This document shows positions 37,701-46,889 of a stretch of 64,000 bases of DNA, piece by piece (the first letter of the stretch is position 1; the number at the start of each line of letters is the position of its first letter). The position numbers and the translations under genes were made by a program. This stretch comes from Macrostomum hystrix (Eukaryota; Platyhelminthes; Macrostomidae): contig CATNEN010000038.1 in the NCBI GenBank assembly GCA_950097015.1, forward strand, positions 31,582,501-31,646,500. The letters are read 5' to 3'. Under the pieces are notes generated by a model that saw nothing but the letters and a program-made list of their open reading frames with translations, searched no databases and was not told the DNA's origin.

Positions 37701-40700
37701 CAAATCAAACACACAAATCCCTCAGATCCTCAAATCAAATACACAAATCCCTCAGATCCTCAAATCAAATACACAAATCCCTCAGACCCTCAAATCAAAT
37801 ACACAAATCCCTCAGATCCTCAAATCAAACACACAAATCCCTCAGACCCTCAAATCAAACACACAAATCCCTCAGACCCTCAAATCAAACACACAAATCC
37901 CTCAGACCCTCAAATCAAACACAAATCCCTCAGACCCTCAAATCAAACACACAAATCCCTCAGATCCTCAAATCGAAACCGAAAATCCCTCAGATCCTCA
38001 AATCGAACTTGAAAATCCCTCAGATCCTCAAATCGAAACCGAAAATCCCTCAGATCCTCAAATCAAAACCGAAAATCACTCAGATCCTCAAATCAAAACC
38101 GAAAATCACTCAGATCCTCAAATCGAACCCGAAAATCACTCAGATCCTCAAATCAAACCCGAAAATCCCTCAGATCCTCAAATCGAACCCGAAAATCCCT
38201 CAGATCCTCAAATTGAACCCGAAAACCACTCAGATCCTCAAATCAAAACCGAAAATCCCTCAGACCCTCAAATCGAACTTGAAAATCCCTCAGATACTCA
38301 AATCGAACACACAAATCCCTCAGATCCTCAAATCGAACACACAAATCCCTCAGATCCTCAAATCGAAACCGAAAATCCCTCAGATCCTCAAATCGAACCC
38401 GAAAATCACTCAGATCCTCAAATCGAAACCGAAAATCCCTCAGACCCTCAAATCGAACACACAAATCCCTCAGATCCTCAAATCAAACACACAAATCCCT
38501 CAGATCCTCAAATCGAACACACAAATCCCTCAGATCCTCAAATCGAAACCGAAAATCCCTCAGATCCTCAAATCGAACTTGAAAATCCCTCAGATCCTCA
38601 AATCGAAACCGAAAATCCCTCAGATCCTCAAATCAAACACACAAATCCCTCAGATACTCAAATCGAACTTGAAAATCCCTCAGATCCTCAAATCGAACTT
38701 GAAAAACCCTCAGATCCTCAAATCGAACTTGAAAAACCCTCAGATCCTCAAATCGAACTTGAAAATCTCTCAGATCCTCAAATCGAACTTGGAAATCACT
38801 CAGATCCTCAAATCAAACCCGAAAATCCCTCAGATCCTCAAATCGAACCCGAAAATCCCTCAGATCCTCAAATCGAACCCGAAAACCACTCAGATCCTCA
38901 AATCAAAACCGAAAATCCCTCAGACCCTCAAATCGAACTTGAAAATCCCTCAGATACTCAAATCGAACACACAAATCCCTCAGATCCTCAAATCGAACAC
39001 ACAAATCCCTCAGATCCTCAAATCGAAACCGAAAATCCCTCAGATCCTCAAATCGAACCCGAAAATCACTCAGATCCTCAAATCGAAACCGAAAATCCCT
39101 CAGACCCTCAAATCGAACACACAAATCCCTCAGATCCTCAAATCAAACACACAAATCCCTCAGATCCTCAAATCGAACACACAAATCCCTCAGATCCTCA
39201 AATCGAAACCGAAAATCCCTCAGATCCTCAAATCAAACCCGAAAATCCCTCAGATCCTCAAATCGAAACCGAAAATCCCTCAGATCCTCAAATCAAACAC
39301 ACAAATCCCTCAGATACTCAAATCGAACTTGAAAATCCCTCAGATCCTCAAATCGAACTTGAAAAACCCTCAGATCCTCAAATCGAACTTGAAAAACCCT
39401 CAGATCCTCAAATCGAACTTGAAAATCTCTCAGATCCTCAAATCGAACTTGGAAATCCCTCAGATCCTCAAATCAAACACACAAATCCCTCAGATCCTCA
39501 AATCAAACACAAATCCCTCAGATCCTCAAATCAAATACACAAATCCCTCAGACCCTCAAATCAAACACACAAATCCGTCAGATCCTCAAATCAAATACAA
39601 ATCCCTCAGATCCTCAAATCAAATACAAATCCCTCAGACCCTCAAATCAAACACAAATCCCTCAGACCCCATATGGGACACTCGAATCCCAAATCATTCA
39701 GATCCTCAAATCAAACACACAAATCCCTCAGACCCTCAAATCAAACACACAAATCCCTCAGATCCTCAAATCAAATACACAAATCCCTCAGACCCTCAAA
39801 TCAAATACAAATCCCTCAGACCCTCAAATCAAATACAAATCCCTCAGACCCTCAAATCAAACACACAAATCCCTCAGATCCTCAAATCAAACACAAATCC
39901 CTCAGATCCTCAAATCAAATACACAAATCCCTCAGATCCTCAAATCAAACACACAAATCCCTCAGACCCTCAAATCAAACACACAAATCCCTCAGATCCT
40001 CAAATCAAACACACAAATCCCTCAGACCCTCAAATCAAATACACATCCCTCAGATCCTCAAATCAAACACACAAATCCCTCAGATCCTCAAATCAAACAC
40101 ACATCCCTCAGATCCTCAAATCAAATACACAAATCCCTCAGATCCTCAAATCAAACACACAAATCCCTCAGACCCTCAAATCAAACACACAAATCCCTCA
40201 GACCCTCAAATCAAACACACAAATCCCTCAGATCCTCAAATCAAACACACAAATCCCTCAGACCCTCAAATCAAACACACAAATCCCTCAGACCCTCAAA
40301 TCAAACACACAAATCCCTCAGATCCTCAAATCAAATACACAAATCCCTCAGATCCTCAAATCAAACACACAAATCCCTCAGACCCTCAAATCAAACACAC
40401 AAATCCCTGAGACCCTCAAATCAAACACACAAATCCCTCAGACCCTCAAATCAAACACACAAATCCCTCAGACCCTCAAATCAAACACACAAATCCCTCA
40501 GACCCTCAAATCAAACACACAAATCCCTCAGACCCTTAAATCAAACACAAATCCCTCAGACCCTCAAATCAAACACACAAATCCCTCAGACCCTCAAATC
40601 AAACACACAAATCCCTCAGACCCTCAAATCAAACACACAAATCCCTCAGACCCTCAAATCAAACACACAAATCCCTCAGACCCTCAAATCAAACACAAAT

Positions 40701-43700
40701 CCCTCAGACCCTCAAATCAAATACACAAATCCCTCAGATCCTCAAATCAAACACACAAATCCCTCAGACCCTCAAATCAAACACAAATCCCTCAGACCCT
40801 CAAATCAAATACACAAATCCCTCAGACCCTCAAATCAAACACAAATCCCTCAGACCCTCAAATCAAATACACAAATCCCTCAGATCCTTAAATCAAACAC
40901 ACAAATCCCTCAGACCCTCAAATCAAACACACAAATCCCTCAGACCCCATATGGGACACTCGAATCTTAAATCATTCAGATCCTCAAATCCAACACCCAA
41001 ATCCCCTAGATCCTCAAATCAAGCACCCAAATCCCCTAGATCCTTAATTCAACAGTCGAATCCTCAGATCTTCAAATCGAAAAGCAAAATATCCCTTAAG
41101 CCAAGCCCATAAGCAATGTTTTCAAATAATCAGCTTCCTACGTAACGTACTTTACTTAGCGGCTGTAAAACTTTAACTTAATAGCTGCAGTTGCAGGTAG
41201 CCATTGAAACAAAATACTCAAGGTCAAATACCTTCCTGTCCTTTTTTCCTACCGCAACCAAACGTCAAGCCCTCGCTTGTTTGGCGCTTTTTGGCCCTGT
41301 TATCTGTCTGCACCTAGAAGAATCCTCTCCCATAGCGCACTATCCTACTAGACTTCAATCTTCTAACGGTCCCTGGTCAAATTTGTTATTCTTATAGTTA
41401 GTCCGCCCCTGGTCTAGTTATCTCCACCGAAGTCGATGATTTTTGCACACTAGACCGCATTCCTTCCATCAAAAATGCAACTGATATTTCGCAATGATAC
41501 TATTATGGTTCATTTTCCGCCCACATGTTTTTTAACACCGATTCATCAACGCCATTTCAACGCCCTCTAGAGATCTGGAATCTATCCAAATCAATGGACA
41601 GTTAACAGTTTAGCCTATGGTAAATTGGTATGCATGCTACTAATTTACCTTTCTTACCCGCAGAGTTGCATTGTGATTCAGGAGATCTATATGGACGGCC
41701 TCGTCGCTAATGACAAACGATTAAGGCCTGGTGATCAGATATTGGAGGTAAGTCTTGGCACCAACTTTAGGTCCTCGTGATTTTGTCGGATTTTGTCGAA
41801 TCTTCAGTGTGTTAAATAATCCTTCTGATCCTTTGTGTGCTTAATAATCCATCTGATTCTCAGTATGTTAGACAATCCATCTGATCCTCGGTGTGTTAGA
41901 TAATCCATCTGATTCTCAGTATGTTAGATAATCCATCTGATTCTCAGTATGTCAGATAATCCATCTGATCCTCAGTATGTTAGATAATCCATCTGATTCT
42001 CAGTATGTTAGATAATCCATCTGATTCTCAGTATGTTAGATTATCCATCTGATACTCAGTTTGTTAGATAATCCATCTGATTCTCAGTATGTCAGATAAT
42101 CCATCTGATCCTCAGTATGTTAGATAATCCATCTGATTCTCAGTATGTTAGATAATCCATCTGATTCTCAGTATGTCAGATAATCCATCTGATCCTCAGT
42201 ATGTTAGATAATCCATCTGATTCTCAGTATGTTAGATAATCCATCTGATTCTCAGTATGTTAGATAATCCATCTGATTCTCAGTATGTTAGATAATCCAT
42301 ATGATTCTCGGTGTGTTAGATAATCCATCTGATTCTCAGTATGTCAGATAATCCATCTGATCCTCAGTATGTTAGATAATCCATCTGATTCTCAGTATGT
42401 CAGATAATCCATCTGATCCTCAGTATGTTAGATAATCCATCTGATCCTCAGTATGTTAGATAATCCATCTGATACTCAGTGTGTTCATAATCCCTCTGAT
42501 TATTAGTGTTTGATATTCCCTTTGATTATCAGTGGGTTAGTTAATCCCTCTGATACTCAGTGTGTTAGATAATCCATCTGATCCTCGGTGTGTTCGATAA
42601 TCCATCTGATTCTCAGTGTGTTCATAATCCCTCTGATACTCAGTGTCTTTAATAATCTCTCATCAGTGCGTCAGATAATTCCTCTATTTCAAATATTTAG
42701 AAAATTTAGAAAATATATGGACTAGTAATAAATCCTAGAGAAAAGATGTATCTGCCTCTGAATTGAATGATTTGAATTACTTTGTTAAGTTAAAATTACG
42801 TTAAATTAAAACACTTCTCTTTTCTTAGGTAAACGGCGAGGATGTGACCAGAGCTACTCACGCCGAGGCGCGCCTAGTACTATCCCAACCGTCGCCGCTT
42901 TGTCGACTGACAGTCTACAGGGAGAGAGCATGGGAGCCGGATCACCAGCAGCAGCATCAGCAGACTATGCTCAACCTGCAGCAGCAGCAGCAGCAGCATC
43001 AGCGCAGATTGTTGCTAGATCGCGAAGAAGTGTTTCGTATTACACTATCGAAAAGGTCTGGCAAAACGCTTGGCATTAAACTGGTTGGAAAGAAGTGAGT
43101 CGATTTTTAGTTTCCTTTGCAGAAAATTCTTGCTTCTACTATTAGTAGTTTGTGACGCTTATTTTTTAATACATTTTTATAGAAGCTTTCCGGGCCTGTA
43201 CGTGCTCGGCCTGGTTGAAGGCGGCTTAGCCCAGCTAGACGGCAGGCTTCGTCGCGACGATCGTATCCTGGAGATCAACAGTGTCGACATTCGGGGCGGT
43301 ACTCAGGCTGAAGCTGCTGAAATCATTCAGGTAATTTGAATGCGCTTGTTGTTACTTGGGTCATTGTATTGTCTGGGTTTCAAATGGTCTATGGTGGCTC
43401 ACATCTTATGGCTTTTGGAGTAATTCAGATCCTCAGGTGTCTAGAACCCTTCAGATCCTCAGGTGTCTGGAACCCTTCAGATCCTCAGGTGTCTGGAACC
43501 CTTCAGATCCTCAGGTGTCTGGAACCCTTCAGATCCTCAGGTGTCTAGAACCCTTCAGATCCTCAGGTGTCTGGAACCCTTCAGATCCTCAGGTGTCTGG
43601 AACCCTTCAGATCCTCAGGTGTCTAGAACCCTTCAGATCCTCAGGTGTCTGGAACCCTTCAGATCCTCAGGTGTCTGAAACCCTTCAAACTATCAGGTGT

Positions 43701-45414
43701 CCAGAACCCTTCAGATCCTCATATGTCCAGAATCCTTCATACCCTCAGGTGTCTAGAACCCTTCAGATCCTCATATGTCCAGAATCCTTCATACCCTCAG
43801 GTGTCTAGAACCCTTCAGATCCTCATATGTCCAGAATCCTTCATACCCTCAGGTGTCTAGAACCCTTCAGATCCTCAATCGTTAAGAATCCTTCAGACCC
43901 TCAGGTATTAAGTATCCTTTGTATATTTAAACTAAGGTTGTTCTATATTTTCCTTTGTGACAGTCGGCTTCTGATAAGGTCAGCTTCCTGGTGTCTCGCC
44001 GCTGTCGCCCTGAGACTCCCGACCTCATTCGGACAGCCTCCGGTGACAATCTTGCCTCGCTTGGCATGCCAGCCGGCGGGTCCGCCTCCTGCCAGCATCT
44101 CGCCGAAGCCGCCGCCGCCACTGTGGCAGTATCTAACACAACAATAACTACAACTACGTCTGGCACCGTTGCTAGGCAACCGTTGACGCACTACGGCTCA
44201 GTTCCGCCGCCTCAGGAGCGCATTGTCCGATTGGAGAAAACGCCAGGCGAATCTCTGGGCATGTCTGTAGCTGGCGGAGTGGGATCTCAGCGTGGCGACA
44301 TCCCCGTCTACGTGACCAGCCTCAGGCCGGACGGCCCGGCCGGTCGGACTGTCCGGAAAGGCGACCTTCTGCTAGCCGTGCAGGACGCCAAACTGCTGGG
44401 ACTCACGCACGAGCAGGTGCGGCACTGAATGTCTGCCGGTTCTGGTGTATTTCTGTCGTGTTGTTTCTCTGTTCTCGCTGTCTTTTTTCATTGTCTGTCT
44501 GTTTTTTGGTTATTCATTTAACAGTTATTTCTGCGAGTCTGTAAATTATGTTTGTTGATGCGGTCTATCCTTGGGTCTATTCATTGTTTCAGCCTGTCTT
44601 CAAGGGTGGCTTTCACAAGACCGAATCTTCACAGCGCCGAAAATTCTTGCACTGTCCTTCACAAGACCGAATCTTCACAAGACCGAATCTTCACAAGACT
44701 GAATCTTCACAAGACCGAATCTTCACAAGACCAAACTTCACAGCGCCAAAAATTCTCGCACTTTCCTTCACAAGACCGAAATTTTACAACGCCGAAAAGT
44801 AAAAATGCAGACCCGCGTTAAATTTTCGGCGTTGTAAAACTTTGGTCTTGTGAAGCCACCCCTCTTCAAGTATATATGATTGAATAACTGCTGAATATTG
44901 CTCCCCTCATCAGGCTGTCCGCCTGCTGAAGTCGGCCTCGGCAAACTCATCAGTCACCCTGCGCCTCATGGACAGTCCCGAGGCTGCCGCCAACGCAGCC
45001 GCCGATCACGCGGCAAATTTTCAGCCCAGCTGGTCCTACTGGCTGGCACTGCCGCGCTGGCTCAGCGTTGAACGCGACATCGAGCTCAGCAGGCATCCGG
45101 CTACCGGCTCTCTGGGCTTCTCCATTGTTGGCGGACGCAATTCGCCGATGGCCACAATGTCATCATCGCCTCTAACTAATCGGGCTAATAAAATTGATAG
45201 TAATAGTCCGCAGCCAATTGTGGTTAAAAGCATCGTCTGGGGCGGCCCGGCTCACGAGGACGGCCGGCTGCGCTGCGGCGACATCCTTGTCAGCGTGAAT
45301 CATCGGCACAGTCTGGCCGATATTGGCCACGCTCAAGCTGTTTCACTGCTCAAACTGGTGCGCACAGATCCGGTTGTGCTGACCATTGTGTCCTGGCCTG
45401 GAACCATTGTTTAG
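19503..45414 (+). CDS. LNX: LNX-type E3 ubiquitin ligase (RING plus four PDZ domains), 5' incomplete
   Basis: Visible exons: 19503-19744, 19868-20260, 21218-21378, 26886-26978, 27452-27603, 27701-27834, 41664-41747, 42829-43094, 43183-43330, 43964-44416, 44914-45414. All junctions are GT..AG, phases agree throughout, and they encode about 874 residues. Order: proline/glutamine-rich N-terminus; [15 protein letters not shown] and a C3HC4 RING; a TRAF-type cysteine/histidine region; PDZ1-4 with binding loops LGIS, LGIK, LGMS and LGFS; and the C-terminal SWPGTIV. LNX proteins are cytoplasmic ubiquitin ligases that bind Numb and many PDZ ligands (family knowledge). The RING cysteines and histidine are intact. 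The N-terminal extension makes it longer than the roughly 700-residue vertebrate proteins. The true first exon lies upstream or was missed. Confidence 0.93.
19868..20260 (+). CDS. LNX: LNX exon: polyQ/polyP linker and pre-RING region
   Basis: 131 codons in phase 0. A nine-glutamine run and an eleven-proline run precede [20 protein letters not shown] and DDDLLCK, the segment immediately before the RING in LNX1/2; its last cysteine is the first RING ligand. The donor is GCAAG|GTGATG. Confidence 0.9.
20384..21150. repeat. Intronic 23-bp minisatellite (GGATC core)
   Basis: A diverged array of units such as GGATCATTAGGATCAGGATT fills most of the intron 20261-21217. Each unit carries two or three GGAT motifs. 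Confidence 0.88.
21218..21378 (+). CDS. LNX: LNX exon: RING finger
   Basis: Encodes [19 protein letters not shown], then [19 protein letters not shown]. Together with the cysteine of the preceding exon this completes the C3HC4 ring (C-x2-C, C-G-H-x2-C-x2-C, C-P-x-D) almost identically to vertebrate LNX. It ends LVK plus two bases of a codon before GTGAGT. Confidence 0.95.
21379..22409. other. LNX intron, 5' part, with a SINE head fragment
   Basis: AT-rich intron sequence. At about 21455-21502 the minus strand reads GGTGGCAGAGCGGTCTAACG followed by CGTTTGCCTCTAGCACC, the tRNA-like head of SINE family 1 without its body. The rest shows no coding sequence. Confidence 0.6.
22410..23876. repeat. 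Intronic 16-bp minisatellite (GGAATCCT core)
   Basis: About 90 units of GATTGGAATCCTGGTA and close variants. Long stretches alternate two unit types to give a 32-bp period (GATTGGAATCCTAGTA, then AATTAGAATCCTGGTA). The block near 22550-22700 recurs near 23265-23420. Confidence 0.93.
23877..24575. other. LNX intron segment upstream of the candidate alternative exon
   Basis: Unique sequence without tandem repeats, unlike the rest of this intron. If the exon at 24576 is a real alternative first exon, its promoter would lie here. No TATA box or other defined promoter element is identified with confidence. Confidence 0.35.
24576..24760 (+). CDS. Candidate alternative first exon of LNX (RING-less isoform)
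   Basis: A GC-rich island in an AT-rich intron starts with ATG and reads [20 protein letters not shown] on to NALLLNPS plus two bases before GTGAGA. Its 3' phase equals that of the RING exon, so it could splice in frame to 26886 ([11 protein letters not shown]...). Vertebrate LNX1 has a p70 isoform lacking the RING through an alternative 5' exon (family knowledge). No homology supports the peptide itself; it could also be the first exon of a nested gene. Confidence 0.4.
24776..25390. repeat. Intronic 22-bp minisatellite (CTGTCTGTCTCTCAGACTG)
   Basis: A tandem array containing GACTGTAGCTGTCTGTCTCT, nearly identical in its centre (about 25020-25290) and degenerate at both ends. One of the few intronic arrays here without an RATCC core. 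Confidence 0.9.
25391..26135. other. LNX intron segment, no gene
   Basis: Unique intron sequence with a purine-rich GAGGGAGAGAGAAAGAGG stretch near 25538. Short open frames show no domain. Confidence 0.45.
26136..26442. repeat. Intronic 10-bp minisatellite (AGATCCTTCT)
   Basis: About 30 units of AGATCCTTCT with AGATCCTACT, AGATCCATCT and AAATCCATCT variants. Blocks of variants repeat in the same order. Confidence 0.95.
26443..26885. other. LNX intron, 3' end
   Basis: Unique sequence ending in TTCCGCCCAG, the acceptor of the next exon. A 64-codon open frame (26628-26822) has no similarity and is not called. Confidence 0.5.
26886..26978 (+). CDS. LNX: LNX exon: first part of the TRAF-type cysteine region
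   Basis: Joins the RING exon in phase to give [19 protein letters not shown] and CDLESHLLH. The spacing C-x5-C and C-x5-H matches the zinc-finger-like region after the RING in LNX proteins. Ends before GTATGA. Confidence 0.92.
27056..27354 (-). mobile_element. tRNA-derived SINE (family 1), best copy
   Basis: On the minus strand it begins with a tRNA-like head: A box GTGGCAGAGCGGCTAACG, CTCTCGCACC and B box GAGCTCGATTCC. A body containing GGCCACATTCATTTGGG, GTGTACACTGCC and GAAAGTCAGGGCAGATGTAC follows. The head resembles a leucine/serine-type tRNA. It occupies most of intron 26979-27451. Short open frames through it are incidental. Confidence 0.85.
27452..27603 (+). CDS. LNX: LNX exon: second part of the cysteine/histidine region
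   Basis: Encodes [19 protein letters not shown] and then [13 protein letters not shown], a TRAF-type zinc-finger pattern (C, C, C, H, H, C). It then reads an acidic linker to Q-S and leaves one base before GTGAGT. Confidence 0.9.
27701..27834 (+). CDS. LNX: LNX exon: linker and start of PDZ1
   Basis: Six glutamines precede [20 protein letters not shown], the first strands and carboxylate-binding loop (LGIS) of PDZ1. It ends exactly at a codon boundary before GTGAGT. The rest of PDZ1 is 13.8 kb away. Confidence 0.93.
27835..28296. other. Start of the 13.8-kb PDZ1 intron
   Basis: Unique sequence with a CTCTCTCCCT pyrimidine tract (28081-28120). Near 28238 CAAATCCTCAGA occurs once, the probable seed or edge of the giant array that begins about 60 bp later. 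Confidence 0.6.
28297..41090. repeat. Giant intronic minisatellite, 12.8 kb, with 2,598-bp higher-order repeat
   Basis: Basic units of 28-30 bp contain AATCCCTCAGATCCTCAAAT, then CGAACCCGAA, CAAACACAC or CAAATAC. A marker unit with GACCCCATATGGGACACTCG occurs at 29241, 31839, 34437, 37035, 39663 and 40941, giving intervals of 2598, 2598, 2598, 2628 and 1278 bp. Within each 2,598-bp block a 660-bp segment is doubled (for example 30419 and 31079), and 1278 + 2x660 = 2598. Edge units are more diverged. Open frames of 4,124 and 3,719 codons arise only because most units are multiples of three without stops. Confidence 0.95.
41091..41663. other. End of the PDZ1 intron
   Basis: Unique sequence running to the acceptor TTCTTACCCGCAG. 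No further gene or repeat is recognised. Confidence 0.6.
41664..41747 (+). CDS. LNX: LNX exon: centre of PDZ1
   Basis: 28 codons in phase 0: [20 protein letters not shown] then RPGDQILE. This is the PDZ strand, turn and L-R-x-G-D-x-I-L-x core that follows the binding loop encoded at 27834. Donor GAG|GTAAGT. Confidence 0.95.
41795..42670. repeat. Intronic 28-bp minisatellite (AATCCATCTGATTCTCAG)
   Basis: About 30 units containing GATAATCCATCTGATTCTCA, with CTGATCCTCAG variants and blocks of two or three units repeated together. Edges are diverged. It fills the intron 41748-42828. Confidence 0.93.
42829..43094 (+). CDS. LNX: LNX exon: end of PDZ1, polyQ linker, start of PDZ2
   Basis: [20 protein letters not shown] completes PDZ1. 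Glutamine/histidine runs form the linker, and [20 protein letters not shown] begins PDZ2 with loop LGIK. It leaves two bases of a lysine codon before GTGAGT. Confidence 0.95.
43183..43330 (+). CDS. LNX: LNX exon: main part of PDZ2
   Basis: Encodes [39 protein letters not shown] and the helix residues QAEAAEIIQ. The preceding intron is only 88 bp. Ends at a codon boundary before GTAATT. Confidence 0.95.
43420..43915. repeat. Intronic 26-bp minisatellite (CAGATCCTCAGG core)
   Basis: About 18 units of CCCTTCAGATCCTCAGGTGT plus CTGGAA or CTAGAA; the 3' third alternates with CATACCCTCAGG and CATATGTCC variants. The core CAGATCCTCA is shared with the giant array two introns upstream. Overlapping short open frames are artefacts. 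Confidence 0.93.
43964..44416 (+). CDS. LNX: LNX exon: end of PDZ2, linker, PDZ3
   Basis: 151 codons. [18 protein letters not shown] closes PDZ2; an alanine/threonine-rich linker follows; [20 protein letters not shown] starts PDZ3 (loop LGMS), which continues through [13 protein letters not shown] and [16 protein letters not shown] to the codon-boundary donor CAG|GTGCGG. Confidence 0.95.
44604..44861. mobile_element. TIR element in LNX intron with minisatellite made from its own end
   Basis: Begins GGGTGGCTTTCACAAGACCG and ends with the near-complement GGTCTTGTGAAGCCACCC. TCTTCAA lies on both sides (44597-44603 and 44863-44869), a 7-8 bp target duplication. Between the ends, the terminal motif CACAAGACCGAATCTT is repeated about five times in tandem, and a ~33-bp imperfect hairpin (about 44767-44853) ends the element. 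There is no transposase. It lies in intron 44417-44913. Confidence 0.8.
44914..45414 (+). CDS. LNX: LNX terminal exon: end of PDZ3, PDZ4, C-terminus
   Basis: [20 protein letters not shown] ends PDZ3. [17 protein letters not shown] starts PDZ4 (loop LGFS), followed by [27 protein letters not shown] and a helix. The protein ends VSWPGTIV, matching the LNX C-terminus closely, then TAG (45412-45414). PDZ4 carries an inserted serine/asparagine-rich loop between its first strands. Confidence 0.96.
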   Translation, partial: AVRLLKSASANSSVTLRLMDSPEAAANAAADHAANFQPSWSYWLALPRWLSVERDIELSRHPATGSLGFSIVGGRNSPMATMSSSPLTNRANKIDSNSPQPIVVKSIVWGGPAHEDGRLRCGDILVSVNHRHSLADIGHAQAVSLLKLVRTDPVVLTIVSWPGTIV

Positions 45415-45452
45415 ACTTCTATCCTAGATAGAAAATAGAGTATGTTTTGTGG

Positions 45453-45508
45453 TCTAGCCGATATGTATCGAATTCTTTGTTTAACTTTTTCTATACATAT
45501 CGGCTAGA
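45453..45508 (+). promoter_or_regulatory. Perfect 16-bp stem-loop in the LNX 3' UTR
   Basis: TCTAGCCGATATGTAT (45453-45468) and its exact complement ATACATATCGGCTAGA (45493-45508) flank a 24-base loop, 39 bases after the LNX stop. In the mRNA this would form a stable hairpin. It may be an mRNA-stability or protein-binding element, or the remains of a small TIR insertion; the function is unknown. Confidence 0.6.
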
Positions 45509-45895
45509 TGTTAATCCAATCCTTCTCAAAGTATAAAAAGAGTGAAGTAGAAAAAAATTACTGACCTTTTTTGTCCGACTTAGTGCAAATGTTAAAAGCC
45601 TATTTTATTATTAACAACAGTGTAAATCAGATGAGATTTATTAACGCTATATCTAAGATACAACTGATTGTGGCATATTTTTTTTACTTTAAGAGGACCT
45701 TGTAAATACACAAATAAGTTCCATTGTTGGTTCCAACTCTCTCTCTCTTTCTCGGATTGTTAAATTAGCTATTTTCACGCAGTATTTGCTATGGTTTGAA
45801 TTTTTAATCCCTGTCAGTAGTATGATGAGGACATATGTTGAGTTTTTTATAAACGTTTTTTACTCCTTTTAAACGATTTCCTCAACGTTTGCATG

Positions 45896-45901
45896 AATAA
45901 A
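45896..45901 (+). terminator. Candidate LNX polyadenylation signal AATAAA
   Basis: The AATAAA hexamer lies about 480 bp after the LNX stop codon, followed by a T-rich stretch. It would give a 3' UTR of about 500 bases. AT-rich surroundings make chance occurrence possible. Confidence 0.4.
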
Positions 45902-46889
45902 TTTTGTTTCATTGTACACTTCCACGTAAAAAATGAAACTACCCAATCAAAATAGGGACAACCTGATGGCGCCATTGTTTATCTTGTTGCTTGTTGTTTA
46001 TGTATGCTTTCAATGACTCTATGTTCTCTGCAGCTTAGCTTTGCTGGTCTATTTTTTAACTTAACTACAACTTACTAATAATGCTAGTCATAGCTCTGCT
46101 AAACTATATTTACCCGCTTTCATTATTACATAGATTGCGACGCGTTTGACTTGTCACTGGCGCTGCTTGAATTTAGGCTACTCTAGCGAAACAGCATCTC
46201 GAGTAGTATGAATAGCGTTTTTAATAGTTTAATTAAAAGTGCACAGTCCCAAGTCGTGTTGACTCATCCCACAATTTTGTCAGTCATTTGTAGCCCAGAA
46301 GTGTATTTTGTGTTTTCTTGCTGCTTTGGAGTCGCCTTTTGACATCTGCTTTTTATTTCTTTATTTTTGGCATTTCTTGCACTTTTTAAACACTTGCGAC
46401 TGCCTTTTCCTTGCTTTGCTACTTCCTATTTAGTATCTAGTCTGCTTAAGTATTTAGTATCTTTCTCTATACCGGGCTTCTGTGGAAAGAACCAGAGTTA
46501 TTTATTAACATTTAGGTTTATGTTTCTAAATTTTCTATACATATCGTCTCAAATTATAACAAAGGGTCAATGGGAATTACGTATAAGACAGTTATCTCCT
46601 GCTATAGTTTCCTAATCTCTTTAGCCAAAGATATTTTTAATTCTCCCCGACCGAGGCATCATTGTTATTTTTGCTTCGCAAATTGCTTTTATTTGGCTTA
46701 AAATCGATTGTAGATCTTAATAATGCATGTACTTTTGTAGTTTTAAACTCACTCAGTTCATTTTCATATTTTTTCTGTCTGCTTTTTTCATTCCCTCTTT
46801 GTTAGAGACTTTTATTAGCGCGCTCGTTCTAACTATTATTATTAGGCGCCGTCGAAACTATAAATCCTTAAGGTGACAGTAATGACACA
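45902..46889. other. Intergenic sequence, no gene
   Basis: AT-rich, with short open frames of poor coding character. TTTCTATACATATCG near 46533 repeats part of the LNX 3' UTR hairpin arm. Confidence 0.5.

Noticed and set aside
28517-40891. Open frames of 4,124 and 3,719 codons on the + strand
   Set aside because: They follow the tandem units exactly, two frames are open at once, and the region lies within an LNX intron that splits PDZ1. Stop-free repeat units mostly divisible by three explain them.
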